Part shown: piece by piece, positions 1 through 8,406 of the stretch
How the letters are laid out: every line of letters begins with the position of its first letter
Position numbering within the stretch: position 1 is the first letter of the stretch
From: Streptomyces sp. PKU-EA00015
Lineage (GTDB): Bacteria > Actinomycetota > Actinomycetes > Streptomycetales > Streptomycetaceae
DNA: 64,000 nt
Assembly (NCBI RefSeq): GCF_013387495.1
Contig: NZ_JABZEE010000052.1
Coordinates: 1-64,000, forward strand
Reading direction: 5' to 3'
Made by a program: the position numbers and the translations under genes
The notes under the pieces: generated by a model
What the model saw: only the letters and a program-made list of their open reading frames with translations
Database searches by the model: none
What the model was told of the DNA's origin: nothing

Positions 1-143
1 CAGGTCAAGCCATTCCGTCGGTAGCCCCGAGTTCTCCAATCGGTGGGGGACAGGGCTGGTGGTGCGTGAGGCCGGACGGCCTGTCCGGTCCTCGCCCGCC
101 GCGCCGGAGCGGGTGGGCGAGGACCAGGCGGAGCGTCCGGAGG

Positions 144-914
144 TCAGTCGCGGAACGGGCAGCCGCTGTGCGGGTGCTGTTCGGTGGGCGGGGTCGGGGG
201 CTGCACCGGAACGTGGATCTCGGGCCGGACGACGACCTTCGCCGGGTGCCCAGCGCGGACGCGGCGGCGCAGGGTCAGGCCGCGCATCGCGAATGCGGAC
301 AGGAACGTCCAGGCGAGGAGGGCGAGCCCGGCCGCGACGGGGCGGCTGGTGTGCGGGGTGGTCGTCCAGACCATCCACACGGTGGCTGCGCCCCACGCGG
401 TCCACATCGCGCGCACTCCGTTGTTCCGGGAGAGGTAGCCGAGGACCAGGCCGACGATGCCGGTGAGGAGCCACAGCGTGTAGACGGTGGAGCCTTCGAC
501 CGGGAGGCCGGCGGAGTGCTGCGCGATGTACGTGCGCACCGGCTGGTCGACGACGGCTGCCACGCCGCTGGAGGTGTCGACGCCGACCTGCACCTTGGGC
601 ACGGCGGTGAGCAGCTGGTGCAGCGCCTGGAGGACAACTTCACCGGCGGCCTTGGCCATCAGCACGACGAAGGAGACTCCGGCCACCACCAGGACGGCGC
701 GGATCCAGGGGGCCATGTACCGGAAGCCGTCCTCGGGAGCGCTGAGGATGTCCTCCCACATCGCGTTCAGGACGCCGTCCTCTTCCCACGCTTCCTTCAA
801 CCAGGTGCGCAGCGCGGCGAACCGCGGCTCCTTGGACGGTGCCTTCGGGAAGGGTACCGGGAGGTAGGCGAGCTCTTGGCGGTTCTGGCCGGGGGTGTTG
901 TCGTTGGACTGCAC
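144..914 (-). CDS. Putative multi-pass membrane protein of unknown function
   Basis: This 256-residue protein starts at a GTG preceded on the minus strand by an AAGGAG-type ribosome binding site about 7 bases upstream; a longer frame exists but its N-terminal part looks non-coding. The first 60 or so residues are polar. Hydrophobic stretches follow, among them one around AVLVVAGVSFVVLMAKAAGE and one around LWLLTGIVGLVLGYLS, and a further pair lies near the C-terminus, so about four membrane segments are likely. The tail is basic and then proline-rich. It lies divergently from a DUF5753 regulator. Streptomyces accessory elements often carry such membrane proteins, but I do not recognise a named family and assign no function. 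Confidence 0.6.
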   Translation of the reverse strand: MQSNDNTPGQNRQELAYLPVPFPKAPSKEPRFAALRTWLKEAWEEDGVLNAMWEDILSAPEDGFRYMAPWIRAVLVVAGVSFVVLMAKAAGEVVLQALHQLLTAVPKVQVGVDTSSGVAAVVDQPVRTYIAQHSAGLPVEGSTVYTLWLLTGIVGLVLGYLSRNNGVRAMWTAWGAATVWMVWTTTPHTSRPVAAGLALLAWTFLSAFAMRGLTLRRRVRAGHPAKVVVRPEIHVPVQPPTPPTEQHPHSGCPFRD

Positions 915-1026
915 GGGGCAACTCCTTGTTGTCGATGCGGCGTTCGCGGAGCGTGCGAGTGGGCCAAGCTGTGAGCGACGGGCCCGAAGAGAAGGGAGGC
1001 GGCTGCGATGGGGTGGTTCACCCGTG

Positions 1027-1197
1027 ATGAGCCGGAGGAAGTCGTCTTCGAAGAGGTTGTGGACACGTTTCACCGGCAACGGCGACTGGGCGGCCAAGGA
1101 ACGCACCGACGACCCGCAGGTTGCGGCACTGTGCGCGGCCGCGTTCGAGGCGGTGTGGCAGAGGGCCGTCCCGCACGAGAAGTACACCGTCGTCTGA
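1027..1197 (+). CDS. Small hypothetical protein upstream of an XRE-DUF5753 regulator
   Basis: A 56-residue frame opens at ATG (an in-frame GTG sits one codon earlier) and ends 16 bases before the next gene. The last 30 residues, around DPQVAALCAAAFEAVWQRAV followed by PHEKY, look like the conserved C-terminal segment of small proteins that often accompany DUF5753-type regulators in Streptomyces. In such pairs the small partner is proposed to act together with the regulator. This is a family impression without an alignment. The frame could also be the shortened remnant of a longer partner protein. Confidence 0.4.
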   Translation: MSRRKSSSKRLWTRFTGNGDWAAKERTDDPQVAALCAAAFEAVWQRAVPHEKYTVV

Positions 1198-1213
1198 CCG
1201 GCCCGGACAGCCC

Positions 1214-2062
1214 ATGCCCGCCTCCCCGTCCTCCAGCGCCCAGGCCGCCCGCGAAGCCCTCGCCGTGCGCCTGGCCCACCTGGCACGGGACGCCGGGATC
1301 AACGGGCGTGAGCTGTCCGCCCGGTGCGGCTGGCACCCGGCCAAGACCTCCCGCATCCTGCGCGCCAAAGCCGCCCCCTCCGACGCCGACATCCGCGCCT
1401 GGGCCGCCGCCTGCAGAGCCGAGGACCAGACCGCCGACCTCATCGCCACCGCCCGCGCGGTGGAGTCGATGTACCTGGAGTGGCGCCGCCAGCACCGCGA
1501 CGGCATGCGCCGCACCCAGCAGGACGTCCTCGCCCGCAACGCCGCCGCGAAGGTCTGCCGCGCCTACACCTCCAACGTGATCCCCGGCTTCTTCCAGACC
1601 GCCGGCTACGCCGAGGCTCTGATGCGCTCCATCACCGACTTCCAGGGCACCCCCGACGACATCCCCGACGCCGTCGCCGCCCGCCTCGCCCGCAGCTGCT
1701 TCCTGTACGAGGGCGGACACCGGTTCGTCGTCCTGATCGAGGAGTGGGTGCTGCGCACCAGGATCGGCTCCGCCGAGACGATGGCCGGCCAACTCGCCCA
1801 CCTGCTCACCGTGTTGCCGCTGGCCTCGGTCTCCCTCGGCATCATCCCCCTCGGCGCCGAGCGCACCGTGTGGCCGCTGGAGGCCTTCTACCTCTACGAC
1901 GACCACAACACCGTCGTGGAGACGCTCACCGCGGGCATCAGCATCCGCCAGCCCCGCGAAATCGCCGACTACGCCCGCGCCTTCACCGGCCTGGCCCGTA
2001 TGGCCGTCCACGGCGACGCCGCCCGCACGCTCATCCGGGCCGCGGCCGATGCCTTGGAGTGA
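1214..2062 (+). CDS. XRE-family DNA-binding regulator with DUF5753 domain
   Basis: A 282-residue cytoplasmic regulator. Residues about 15-75 form an XRE-like helix-turn-helix (GINGRELSARCGWHPAKTSR, then a second helix ending in DADIRAWAAAC). The rest matches DUF5753: the segment VIPGFFQTAGYAEALMR, an arginine-rich helix, then IIPLGAERTVWPLEAFYLYD and the closing IADYARAF. ATG 1214 is chosen because the helix-turn-helix begins just after it; the frame upstream reads as a shadow of other genes. These regulators are numerous in Streptomyces and are usually paired with a small acidic protein; the 56-residue frame just upstream is the candidate partner. Its target is unknown. Confidence 0.85.
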   Translation: MPASPSSSAQAAREALAVRLAHLARDAGINGRELSARCGWHPAKTSRILRAKAAPSDADIRAWAAACRAEDQTADLIATARAVESMYLEWRRQHRDGMRRTQQDVLARNAAAKVCRAYTSNVIPGFFQTAGYAEALMRSITDFQGTPDDIPDAVAARLARSCFLYEGGHRFVVLIEEWVLRTRIGSAETMAGQLAHLLTVLPLASVSLGIIPLGAERTVWPLEAFYLYDDHNTVVETLTAGISIRQPREIADYARAFTGLARMAVHGDAARTLIRAAADALE

Positions 2063-2256
2063 ATCTGCGCAACAACCCGCAATCTCGTTGAGGCCCTGCC
2101 ACCGCCTCCGTAGCGTCAAAGGTCCGACGCCACAGCCCCGGAGAGGCGGGATCTGATGCGCGCCCACACCAACGCCGGCACCCGCGACCGCGGCCCCTGC
2201 TGGCCCGCGCCGACCAGGGTTACGGCCGTCCCGGCCCACCCAGCAGTGAGGCACCC

Positions 2257-2652
2257 ATGACCAGCACCCACACGGCCCTGTACGACCCTGACGGCCGTAT
2301 CGAGGCGGAAGTCCCCCTCGATCGCGAGGCCCACCAGCACCTGGTCGCCGCCGTCCTCGGCTGGGACGGCGACCCGGGCCTGCCCGAGCGGGACTATCAG
2401 CAGATCGCCCTGCAGCTGACCGGAGCCGCCCGCGCCGTGGCCGCCGACGTGCGCCGCGCCGCCGACAGGCTGCCCGACGACCACGCGGCCCGGGTGCTCG
2501 CCGAACACATCCTCGACGAGACCGACCGCCGCCTGTCCGCGGAACTGCAGGGCACCGTCCGCTGCGCCCAGGGCCGCGCCCGGCTCTGCCGCGCCCTGTA
2601 CGGACGCCTGGACCGCCTTGCCGAAGTCACGCGGCCCGTCCGGGCCCTCTGA
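2257..2652 (+). CDS. DUF6415-like hypothetical protein
   Basis: A 131-residue, mostly helical protein rich in Ala, Arg and acidic residues, with a clear ATG. Its spacing of conserved features (PLDREAHQHLVAAVL near the start, then ALQLTGAARAVAADVRRAAD and a C-terminal helix with LYGRLDRLAEVT) resembles DUF6415 proteins, which are small and often found in Streptomyces accessory regions and biosynthetic clusters. No catalytic motif, signal peptide or membrane segment is visible. It probably forms part of the same accessory island as the DUF5753 regulator upstream. The family assignment is by eye only. Confidence 0.55.
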   Translation: MTSTHTALYDPDGRIEAEVPLDREAHQHLVAAVLGWDGDPGLPERDYQQIALQLTGAARAVAADVRRAADRLPDDHAARVLAEHILDETDRRLSAELQGTVRCAQGRARLCRALYGRLDRLAEVTRPVRAL

Positions 2653-2763
2653 CTGCCGCGCACCCGGGCGCGACCACCGATCCCCGGGTGCGCGGCGCAG
2701 CGCCACGTCCGGCCCGCCGGGGCCGGGCGAGCACCACTCGACAGACACGAGAGGGGCACCATC

Positions 2764-3348
2764 ATGAGCACGGTCATCGAGCCCGCCGCCGTCGCGACCC
2801 GGGCCCGGCAGATCCTCGAGACGTGGCAGGCCGACGAGGAGTGGGCCCGCCTGTGGGACAGCTGCGCGAAGTACAGCAGCGACTGGGACGACTTCTATGG
2901 TTACCCGATCATCCTCGACTACGACGCGGTCGCCGACGCGCCCGCGCTGTTCACCGAGACCACCCGGGTCCTGGCCCTCAAGAGCGCGGTGTACGAGCTG
3001 ACCGGCGGTGACGAGAAGGCTGCCGAGCTCGCCCAGCCGGTCCCGGTCGACGTCATGTCCCACGCGCTCACGGCGCAGTTCACCGTTCTGTCCCGCATCC
3101 AGGACCGCACCGGCATCCGCTTCGTCCACGCCACCGACATGGAGGACGGGTTCGCCGGCGGCACCTGGAACCCCGGCGACTTCACCCACCAGGCGTACCG
3201 CGCCGCCTTCGGCCCGGTGAACGACCGGTTCTGGATCGACGAGGCCGAGACCGAACGGCGCCGGAAGATCCTCGACGAGGTGTACGCCGGGATCGGTGTC
3301 ACCGAGCGAGGAAGGAAGGCAGCCATCCTCTCCGCCGCCGCGGCGTAG
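2764..3348 (+). CDS. Hypothetical protein, 194 residues
   Basis: Begins with ATG after a GAGAGGGGC ribosome binding site 8 bases upstream. It is acidic and soluble, with many Trp, Asp and Tyr residues near the start (TWQADEEWARLWDSCAKYSS, then DWDDFYGY), and ends in an Ala-rich tail. No domain that I can name is visible, and no signal peptide or transmembrane segment. It follows the DUF6415-like gene in the same direction after 111 bases, so co-transcription is plausible. Its 3' end overlaps the end of a small convergent frame on the other strand by 50 bases. Confidence 0.6.
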   Translation: MSTVIEPAAVATRARQILETWQADEEWARLWDSCAKYSSDWDDFYGYPIILDYDAVADAPALFTETTRVLALKSAVYELTGGDEKAAELAQPVPVDVMSHALTAQFTVLSRIQDRTGIRFVHATDMEDGFAGGTWNPGDFTHQAYRAAFGPVNDRFWIDEAETERRRKILDEVYAGIGVTERGRKAAILSAAAA

Positions 3349-3592
3349 CCTCCGGCTCGGCGGGCTGGAGCTCTTTCGGCGGAGGCGCGATCCGGTCCGG
3401 CTCCAGGCCCACCTTGTGTGGGTGCACGCACGCCGGGGTCCGGTCGGCGGTGTACCGGAAGCCGTCGGCCGGATCGAACGGGCACTCCCAAGACGGCCGG
3501 TCGTAGACGACGAACGCCTCGCGCGGCAGCCGCTTCGACGGGCAGATGCCACACGCCGGATGGTCCTCGCCCTGGGCGAAAGGCTCGCTCAT
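3299..3592 (-). CDS. Small hypothetical protein, possible metal-binding knuckle
   Basis: A 97-residue frame starting at an ATG (MSEPFAQGEDHPACGICPSK). It contains four cysteines in two groups: C-G-I-C near the start, then a single Cys before PFDPADGFRY and another in PACVHPHKVG. That could bind one zinc ion. The C-terminus is basic and rich in Arg and Pro. Its 3' end overlaps the end of the upstream plus-strand gene by 50 bases, and no strong ribosome binding site is visible. Codon use fits a real gene, but the identity is unknown. Confidence 0.45.
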   Translation of the reverse strand: MSEPFAQGEDHPACGICPSKRLPREAFVVYDRPSWECPFDPADGFRYTADRTPACVHPHKVGLEPDRIAPPPKELQPAEPEATPRRRRGWLPSFLAR

Positions 3593-3835
3593 GACGGCAC
3601 CGTAGCGGAGCAGTGAACCGGCCACCGCAGGAACCACACGAACGAGAACGGCGCTCACCTCCACAGCACACGGGGTGAGCGCCGCCGCACGTCACGGCCA
3701 GTCAGACCTTTTGGACCCAAATGGGCTAACCATTGTCAGCGGCCCGTCGCGGAGGGCAGCACGTAGACGAACGGGTACGGGAAATCCGGGTCCTCGTACG
3801 TCCTTATGACGCGGCTTCCTCCATCGCCCGGAGGA

Positions 3836-4207
3836 TCAGGCGGAACTGGTGTTGTCCACCACCCTGAGCGCCTGGCCGAGCTGCACCGCGCAGCGGGTTA
3901 CCAGGGAGGCGGCGACCTCCAGCACGGCCAGCTCGCTGCTGGAGCTCTTGAATGCCCAAGGTCGGGCGAGCATGAGCTGGCCGATCGCGTCCCAGTCCAC
4001 CGAAGGGTGCTTGCCGCGCCGGTCGATGACCGGCTTGTCGGCGGCCGCCGTGAGTTCGTGCTCGTCCTCCAGGAGGCGGCGGAGCCAGTAACCGTCCTGG
4101 TGAGCACCCAGGAGCCGGGTCGCCGCCCGCATCTGTTCGTTACCCACGCCTTGCAGCAGGCTCAAGGCGAGCTGCTCGCCCGTGGTGCTGTCACTGGTCA
4201 CCGTCAC
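3836..4207 (-). CDS. Hypothetical protein, 123 residues
   Basis: Read from a GTG preceded by a GGAAA-like ribosome binding site; the frame is open further upstream, but that part runs through a palindrome and reads as low-complexity sequence. The protein contains QLALSLLQGVGNEQMRAATR, a Trp-Leu-Arg-Arg-Leu-Leu segment and a long helical C-terminal half (SELAVLEVAASLVTRCAVQL). It is soluble, with no signal peptide. I do not recognise it. It stands alone, flanked by 243 bases without a gene on its 3' side and by decayed sequence on its 5' side, so it could itself be a truncated gene. Confidence 0.45.
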   Translation of the reverse strand: MTVTSDSTTGEQLALSLLQGVGNEQMRAATRLLGAHQDGYWLRRLLEDEHELTAAADKPVIDRRGKHPSVDWDAIGQLMLARPWAFKSSSSELAVLEVAASLVTRCAVQLGQALRVVDNTSSA

Positions 4208-4366
4208 CGGCGTTTCCGTTCTCTGGGGAGTCGAGGCCGGGGCCAGCCCCGCCTCACTGTGCGCGGCCGCGCTTGGCCGCCCCCGCCGTACACGCCGGGC
4301 GATCACCCGGACGATCCTCTCCGACGGTCGGCCCGTCGCATGTCCGCGATTCGCGGACGGGGTCTG

Positions 4367-4391
4367 TTTCATAGGTGGTCCACCTATGAAA
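4367..4391. promoter_or_regulatory. Perfect palindrome with 12-bp arms
   Basis: The arm TTTCATAGGTGG at 4367-4378 is followed by one base and its exact reverse complement at 4380-4391. Arms this long with a one-base centre fit a protein-binding operator better than an RNA hairpin, because a one-base loop cannot form. No intact gene starts next to it: the nearest starts are the hypothetical gene at 4207 (minus) and decayed methyltransferase sequence at 4501. It may be a relic operator. Confidence 0.45.
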
Positions 4392-4500
4392 CGCGCCGAT
4401 GGGAGCCGGTGCTGCTCGCTGCACGCTGTCATGGAGTAGGGCGGCTGGCGCTGCTGCCGCTCCTTGGCGGCGGCAGCGCCACTGGTCAGCGCGTCGCCCA

Positions 4501-4620
4501 GGCGTCGACATCAGCGAGGTACAGATCCGGCAGGCTCAGAAGCTGGTGCCGCAGGCCGACTTCATCTGGGCCGACGCCACGTCGGTGTCCCGGGCGAATC
4601 TTTCGATGCCGTGGCGCCCT
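4501..4620 (+). pseudogene. Fragment of a SAM-dependent methyltransferase
   Basis: In one plus-strand frame the sequence reads GVDISEVQIRQAQKLVPQAD followed by FIWADAT. This matches the motif I to motif II stretch of class I SAM-dependent methyltransferases, where an acidic residue ends strand beta-2 and a second acidic-Ala motif ends strand beta-3. The glycine-rich motif before it and the substrate domain after it are not readable. This is a short decayed fragment, not a working gene. Confidence 0.5.
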
Positions 4621-4847
4621 CCGGCGAAACGAGGCGTTCTCGACCCTGAGCGACAGGTGGTGTCGGATTCCGACGACAAAACCACCCACCACGAACCACC
4701 GCCTTAGAGGTCGCGCGGGTAGGCGTGTGCTCATGGGCAGCGGTTCGGGCGTTCGTCCCAGCGGTGGGGCGTCCAGGTCCGGCTCAAGGCTCTTCGCCAT
4801 CTGGCCTCCTTCGTTGAGCGCCTCTCGGCGCTCGGCGGGCATACGAC

Positions 4848-4876
4848 GAAGCCCCTGCGGGGAGGGCAGGGGCTTC
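4848..4876 (-). terminator. Hairpin terminator downstream of the 5.3 kb membrane protein gene
   Basis: An 11-bp perfect stem (GAAGCCCCTGC at 4848-4858 against its complement at 4866-4876) closes a 7-base loop. It lies 43 bases past the stop codon of the minus-strand gene ending at 4920, in the right place to end that transcript. There is no clear T-tract, which is common for Streptomyces terminators. Confidence 0.65.
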
Positions 4877-4919
4877 GCGGTGTGCGGTTCGGTGGGGAGC
4901 AGGTGAGTGGCCCTGGCGA

Positions 4920-5324
4920 TCAGCCTGGGGCGCGCTGGCCCCTTGGCGGCTGGCTCGCGTGTCCGCGCCGGAGCGCGGCCAGCGTCATCACGATCCCGGC
5001 GATGCCCATTGCGCAGGCGGCGATCCAGTGCCGGGTCTGCTGGCCCAGGACCAGGACTGAGACGGCGCCGAACCCAAGGCCGGAGGCGGGAAGCAGCGCG
5101 GTCTTCCAGCCGGGCTCGCGGCGACCGGCGAGGACGAGTGCGGAGCCCACGGCGATCACGCCCCCGCCGAACAGGGCGTACGTGTAGCGCTCGCCTCCGT
5201 CGGGAAGGCCGTAGCGTCCACGGGCGTGTTCCTCGAGGCCCAGGTCGACGGCTCCGCCGACGGCCCAGAAGAAAGCGCTGAATGCGATCACACCGACAGC
5301 GACGATCCACCACAGACTTCTCAC
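4920..5324 (-). CDS. Small integral membrane protein
   Basis: A 134-residue protein with four hydrophobic stretches: one right at the start (SLWWIVAVGVIAFSAFFWAV), one around YALFGGGVIAVGSALVLAG, one around TALLPASGLGFGAVSVLVLG and one around WIAACAMGIAGIVMTLAAL. The linkers are short and partly basic. A stem-loop terminator follows the gene. No family is recognised. It looks like one of the many small membrane proteins found in Streptomyces genomes, and transport or signalling roles cannot be inferred from the sequence. Confidence 0.6.
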   Translation of the reverse strand: MRSLWWIVAVGVIAFSAFFWAVGGAVDLGLEEHARGRYGLPDGGERYTYALFGGGVIAVGSALVLAGRREPGWKTALLPASGLGFGAVSVLVLGQQTRHWIAACAMGIAGIVMTLAALRRGHASQPPRGQRAPG

Positions 5325-5718
5325 GCCGGGATCCTACGGAGTACGGCGGAACTCGACCAGGGCGTCGTTCCAGCCGGCCTTGTACGCGTGGATACTCGGC
5401 GAGTACCGACACCCGGGCGGAGGTCCACTTCGACGCCCCGGCCGGCTGCCCCGTACGGCCCCAGGGGGGCGGACCCCGCCGTTCCACCCGTACCGAACGC
5501 CCTGGCAGGGCGGTGCGCCCCGGTCAGCCCGCAGGTCGGCCGGGGTGCCGGTGGCGGCCGGAAGACAGCGGACCGCGCGGCACCGGCCTTGCCGGGGGCC
5601 CGTGCCCCTGACAGTCTTCCGGCGCGCGCCCTGCGGCGGCCGGGGCACGGGCCAGACCCCCGGCCGGCCCCCACCCGTTGGCTCTGCCCGATGGACGAAC
5701 CGACCAGGAGTGCCCGCC
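5325..5718. other. Non-coding stretch upstream of the secreted repeat protein
   Basis: About 390 bases between a divergent membrane protein gene and the secreted protein gene. Several long frames cross it, but none has a plausible start or composition. It probably holds the promoters of both neighbours. I see no clear hexamers, and only a likely GGAG ribosome binding site just before 5719. Confidence 0.4.
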
Positions 5719-6258
5719 ATGCCGCGTACGACCTTCCGTGTGCCCCGCACGCTGCTCGCCGCCACGGCGACGGCCGCCCTCGCCTTCGCCACGGCCCTCA
5801 CCACGGCGACCGCCCCGGCCGCCGCCGCCCCGGCCGCCGAAGCCGGGACCATCGCCCAAGCCCCCAAAGCCGGGACCACAGGGGCCACCGGGACCACCTC
5901 AGGCTTCTGGGCCTGCTCCGTCCCGTCCGGCTACACGTACACCTCGTCCCGCAGTTCCTACACCTGTTCGGGAGGCAGCAGCTATCGGACCACCGAGTTC
6001 TACGTCCAGCCGCCCGCCGACGGCCTCTGGGCCTGCACCACCATGCCCGGCTACACCCACACCGGGGTCATGAGCAGCCACACGTGCTCCGGCGGCGGGA
6101 GCTACACGACCAGCCAGTACCTGCTCCACAAGCCCGTGACCGGCATGTGGGCCTGCTCCGTGCCGTCCGGGTTCACGTACACGGCCACCCAGCAGAGCTA
6201 CACCTGCTCCGGCGGCGCCAGCTACACCACCACCCAGTTCCTGCTGCGCGCCCTGTAG
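5719..6258 (+). CDS. Secreted protein with three 40-residue Cys/Trp repeats
   Basis: A 179-residue protein that starts at ATG after an AGGAG ribosome binding site. Residues 1 to about 38 form a classic signal peptide: an Arg-rich start, a hydrophobic Ala/Leu core, then an AxA-type cleavage region. After a short linker come three tandem repeats of exactly 40 residues, each opening G-x-W-A-C, then P-G-Y/F-T-Y/H-T, S-Y/H-T-C-S-G-G, and ending in Tyr/Phe-Leu/Val. Each repeat carries two Cys, presumably a disulfide outside the cell. The architecture is that of a small extracellular carbohydrate- or wall-binding protein, but I know of no function. Confidence 0.75.
   Translation: MPRTTFRVPRTLLAATATAALAFATALTTATAPAAAAPAAEAGTIAQAPKAGTTGATGTTSGFWACSVPSGYTYTSSRSSYTCSGGSSYRTTEFYVQPPADGLWACTTMPGYTHTGVMSSHTCSGGGSYTTSQYLLHKPVTGMWACSVPSGFTYTATQQSYTCSGGASYTTTQFLLRAL
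5902..6255 (+). repeat. Three in-frame 120-bp coding repeats
   Basis: Repeat units begin at 5902, 6022 and 6142, giving an exact period of 120 bases (40 codons). The third unit lacks its last two codons before the stop. The units differ at many third-codon and some coding positions, so the duplication is not recent. Confidence 0.85.
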
Positions 6259-6296
6259 ACGCCGAGGGCCCGGGCCCGGACGCGCGCTGGCTCACG

Positions 6297-6450
6297 AGCC
6301 CGGTCTCCAGCCGGAGGACTACGGGGTGCTGATCCGGCTGCTGCTGCGGGATCCGGGGCTGCCCTCGGGGATCTTGCCGCTGTCGGAGGAGTTCAAGGCG
6401 TCCGGCTGGAAGATGGGCGCCAGCCGTCTGCGCATGATAGTTGTCGCATA
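6297..6450 (+). pseudogene. Remnant of a helix-turn-helix type protein
   Basis: A plus-strand frame from about 6297 to the TAG at 6450 reads LQPEDYGVLIRLLLRDPGLP and then LSEEFKASGWKMGASRLRMI. This resembles the winged-helix part of replication or regulatory proteins that test one gene dose or conformation state (pattern: allele/exam of one helix, then recognition helix). There is no start codon or upstream part in frame, so it is at best a fragment. Family assignment is tentative. Confidence 0.3.
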
Positions 6451-6498
6451 GGCAGGCTTGTTGTCATCTGCATGGTTTGGCGCCGGAGGGTCGTGCTC

Positions 6499-7023
6499 TC
6501 AACTCTTGACGGCCTCTGCGATCTGTTGGGCGGCCTGGGCGGGGGTGAGGTGCGTGGTGTCGACGACGTCGGCCTCGGCGTGCAGCCAGGTGCGGGCCGC
6601 TTCGGCGTAGGGCTCAAGGTATTGGAGACGGAACGGGGAGTTGGGGCCGAGAACGGTGTCGCCCGCGATGCGCGCGCGGAGGGTGTCTTGGTCGGCGTGG
6701 AGAACGAAGTGCCGGACTGGAATGGCGTGTTGGGCAAGGCCCGAGCTGATCTCGCGCCAGTACTGTTCGACCAGGACGGTCATGGGGATCACCAGGGTGC
6801 CGCCGGTGTAGTCGAGGACGCGTCGGGCGGTCTCGACTACGAGTGGCCGCCATGGCGGCCAGTGCTGGAAGTTGTCCGTCGCGGGCAGTCCTGGCGTGAT
6901 GTCCATGAGTGTCTCGCCGACTTTCTCGGCGTCGAACACTCGTGAGTCCGGGATCAGCTGCTGCACGAGCGCACTGGTTGTCGTCTTGCCTGCGCCGTGA
7001 GTGCCGTTGAGCCATACGATCAC
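6499..7023 (-). CDS. P-loop kinase-like protein (AAA_33 / TmrB-like)
   Basis: A 174-residue P-loop NTPase read from the GTG directly before IVWLNGTHGAGKTTTSALVQ, which is the Walker A motif (GxxGAGKTT) at residues about 6-14. The segments DAEKVGETLMDITPG, TGGTLVIPMTVLVEQYWREI and LHADQDTLRARIAGD follow the pattern of small zeta-toxin or TmrB-like kinases that phosphorylate or bind small molecules. TmrB itself confers tunicamycin resistance, but that role is not implied here. The gene stands between decayed sequences, and no clear ribosome binding site precedes the chosen start. It looks full length for the family. Confidence 0.75.
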   Translation of the reverse strand: MIVWLNGTHGAGKTTTSALVQQLIPDSRVFDAEKVGETLMDITPGLPATDNFQHWPPWRPLVVETARRVLDYTGGTLVIPMTVLVEQYWREISSGLAQHAIPVRHFVLHADQDTLRARIAGDTVLGPNSPFRLQYLEPYAEAARTWLHAEADVVDTTHLTPAQAAQQIAEAVKS

Positions 7024-7139
7024 GGGCTTGACGTTAGCGTCGTGCGGGCCGCAGGGGCGGCCCGAGTAGAAGATCCGGGCAGAGAAGCTCGGGTTCTCGA
7101 CCTTCCCTTTGGTGGCAGAAGGACTGCTGAATGAGCGTG

Positions 7140-7182
7140 TGTGACAAGTCGGATGCCTCTCCTGTGACAACCAGGATGCTTC
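7140..7182. repeat. Short direct repeat, TGTGACAA..GGATGC
   Basis: Two 20-base copies at 7140-7159 and 7163-7182 share TGTGACAA, then GGATGC and a final TC. A weaker third copy, GGTGACAACTA, lies near 7218. They sit between the kinase-like gene and the IS110-type relic. They may be left-over transposon end or binding repeats; no function is clear. Confidence 0.35.
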
Positions 7183-7300
7183 GTCCAGCCCCTTTTGCCA
7201 GCTCGTCCGACCCTGCTGGTGACAACTAACGCACTTCGGCTCACTGTGACTGATTCCCAATCATGTTTGTGAAGCGGTCTGGTGACGCGGTGTGAGTCGT

Positions 7301-7425
7301 TCAAGCCGGTGCGTGATCGCTAGCTGGGGGTGCTGTGGTGAAGGTGCGATGGTCGCGTATCAGGGCCCAGAGGACGTCGAGGCGGCGGCGTGCGAGGGCG
7401 AGGGTGGGCCTGGCCAGATGGATCA
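7301..7425 (-). pseudogene. C-terminal relic of an IS110-type transposase
   Basis: The minus strand reads a frame ending at the TGA at 7301-7303 with ALARRRLDVLWALIRDHRTF and a short Thr/Ala/Pro tail. That is the usual end of IS110-family transposases in Streptomyces, where the Arg-rich helix is followed by (I/L)RD-N/H-x-T-F. Upstream the frame is lost. This is one of four transposase relics or elements between 7.3 and 10.4 kb. Confidence 0.5.
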
Positions 7426-7619
7426 GCGCGCACGTCGACTGGTGACGTCGGCCCCAGCGGGGACTGCGACTCTGTGGGAGGCGGTCCCGCGCAACGTGCG
7501 AAGTGGACGCGGGACCGCCCAGGCCCGAAGTGTCCTGTCACGGTGGACCGTACTGCGACCGTAGGGGCTCAACGGGTAGTGCGCGCGTCGGCCTGCGCCT
7601 CAGCTTGTCATTTGTGGTC

Positions 7620-8406
7620 CGACGTCGCGCGTTGGCTGGAATGCTGCTGCCGAGGGCGGCGGACGGTCGGCTCGTACTGGCTGTGGATGTCTCGCCATGG
7701 CTACGGCCGGACGCCGACACCTGCGCTGGCCGGTCCTTTTGCCAGACGTTCGGCCGGGGTGAGGGCAAGCACCAGATGGTGCCCGGCTGGCCGTATCGGT
7801 GGTGGCTGCGTGAGGGAGGGCCGAACGTCGTGGACGGCGGTGCTGGACGCGGTCCGCCTGAGGCCTGGTGCCGACGTGGCCGCGGTGACCGCGGTCCAGA
7901 TCCGCGAGGTAGTCGAGCGCCTCGTCGCCGCCGGCCGAAGGAAGGAAGGTGACCTGGACGTCCTGGTCGTGCTGGACGCCGGATACGACGCACCCCGCAT
8001 CGCCCACCTGCTGATCCTCGGCCGACTCCGCTCAGACCGCGTCATGCGACGGCCGACACCGCCGCGGGTCTATGACCCCAAGGGCGGCCGACCGTACGGA
8101 AGCGAGTTCGTCTTCGGTGACCCCGCCACGTGGGGTATCGAGCAGGCCGTGACGGTCACTGGCACCCGCCTTTATGGGAAGGCGACCGCGTCGCAGGCAT
8201 CCGCCTGTTCAAGCAGACGCTCGGCTGGACCAAGCCCCGGCTTCGCGGCTCGGAGGCTGCCGACCGGTGGACGTGGATGGTGATCGCCGCCCATGCCCAG
8301 CTCCGGCTCGCCCATCCGCTGGCCATCTCCGGCGGCCCTGGGAGAAACCGGCTCCGCCGAACAAGCTCACGCCCGCCCGAGTCCGCAGCGGGTTCAGGAA
8401 TCTGTG
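7620..8406 (+). pseudogene. Decayed DDE transposase (NF041680-like)
   Basis: Pieces of one transposase are spread over several plus-strand frames: RAADGRLVLAVDVSPWLRPD, then PGWPYRWW, then a shift to GRTSWTAVLDAVRLRPGADV with VLDAGYDAPRIAHLL and GRLRSDRVM, then another shift to LFKQTLGWTKPRLRG and ADRWTWMVIAAHAQLRLAHP, and finally LRRPWEKPAPPNKLTPARVR. The order matches the DDE transposases common in Streptomyces. About 80 residues are missing between the LYGKA and LFKQTLGW segments. At least three frameshifts and an internal deletion make it non-functional. Confidence 0.75.
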
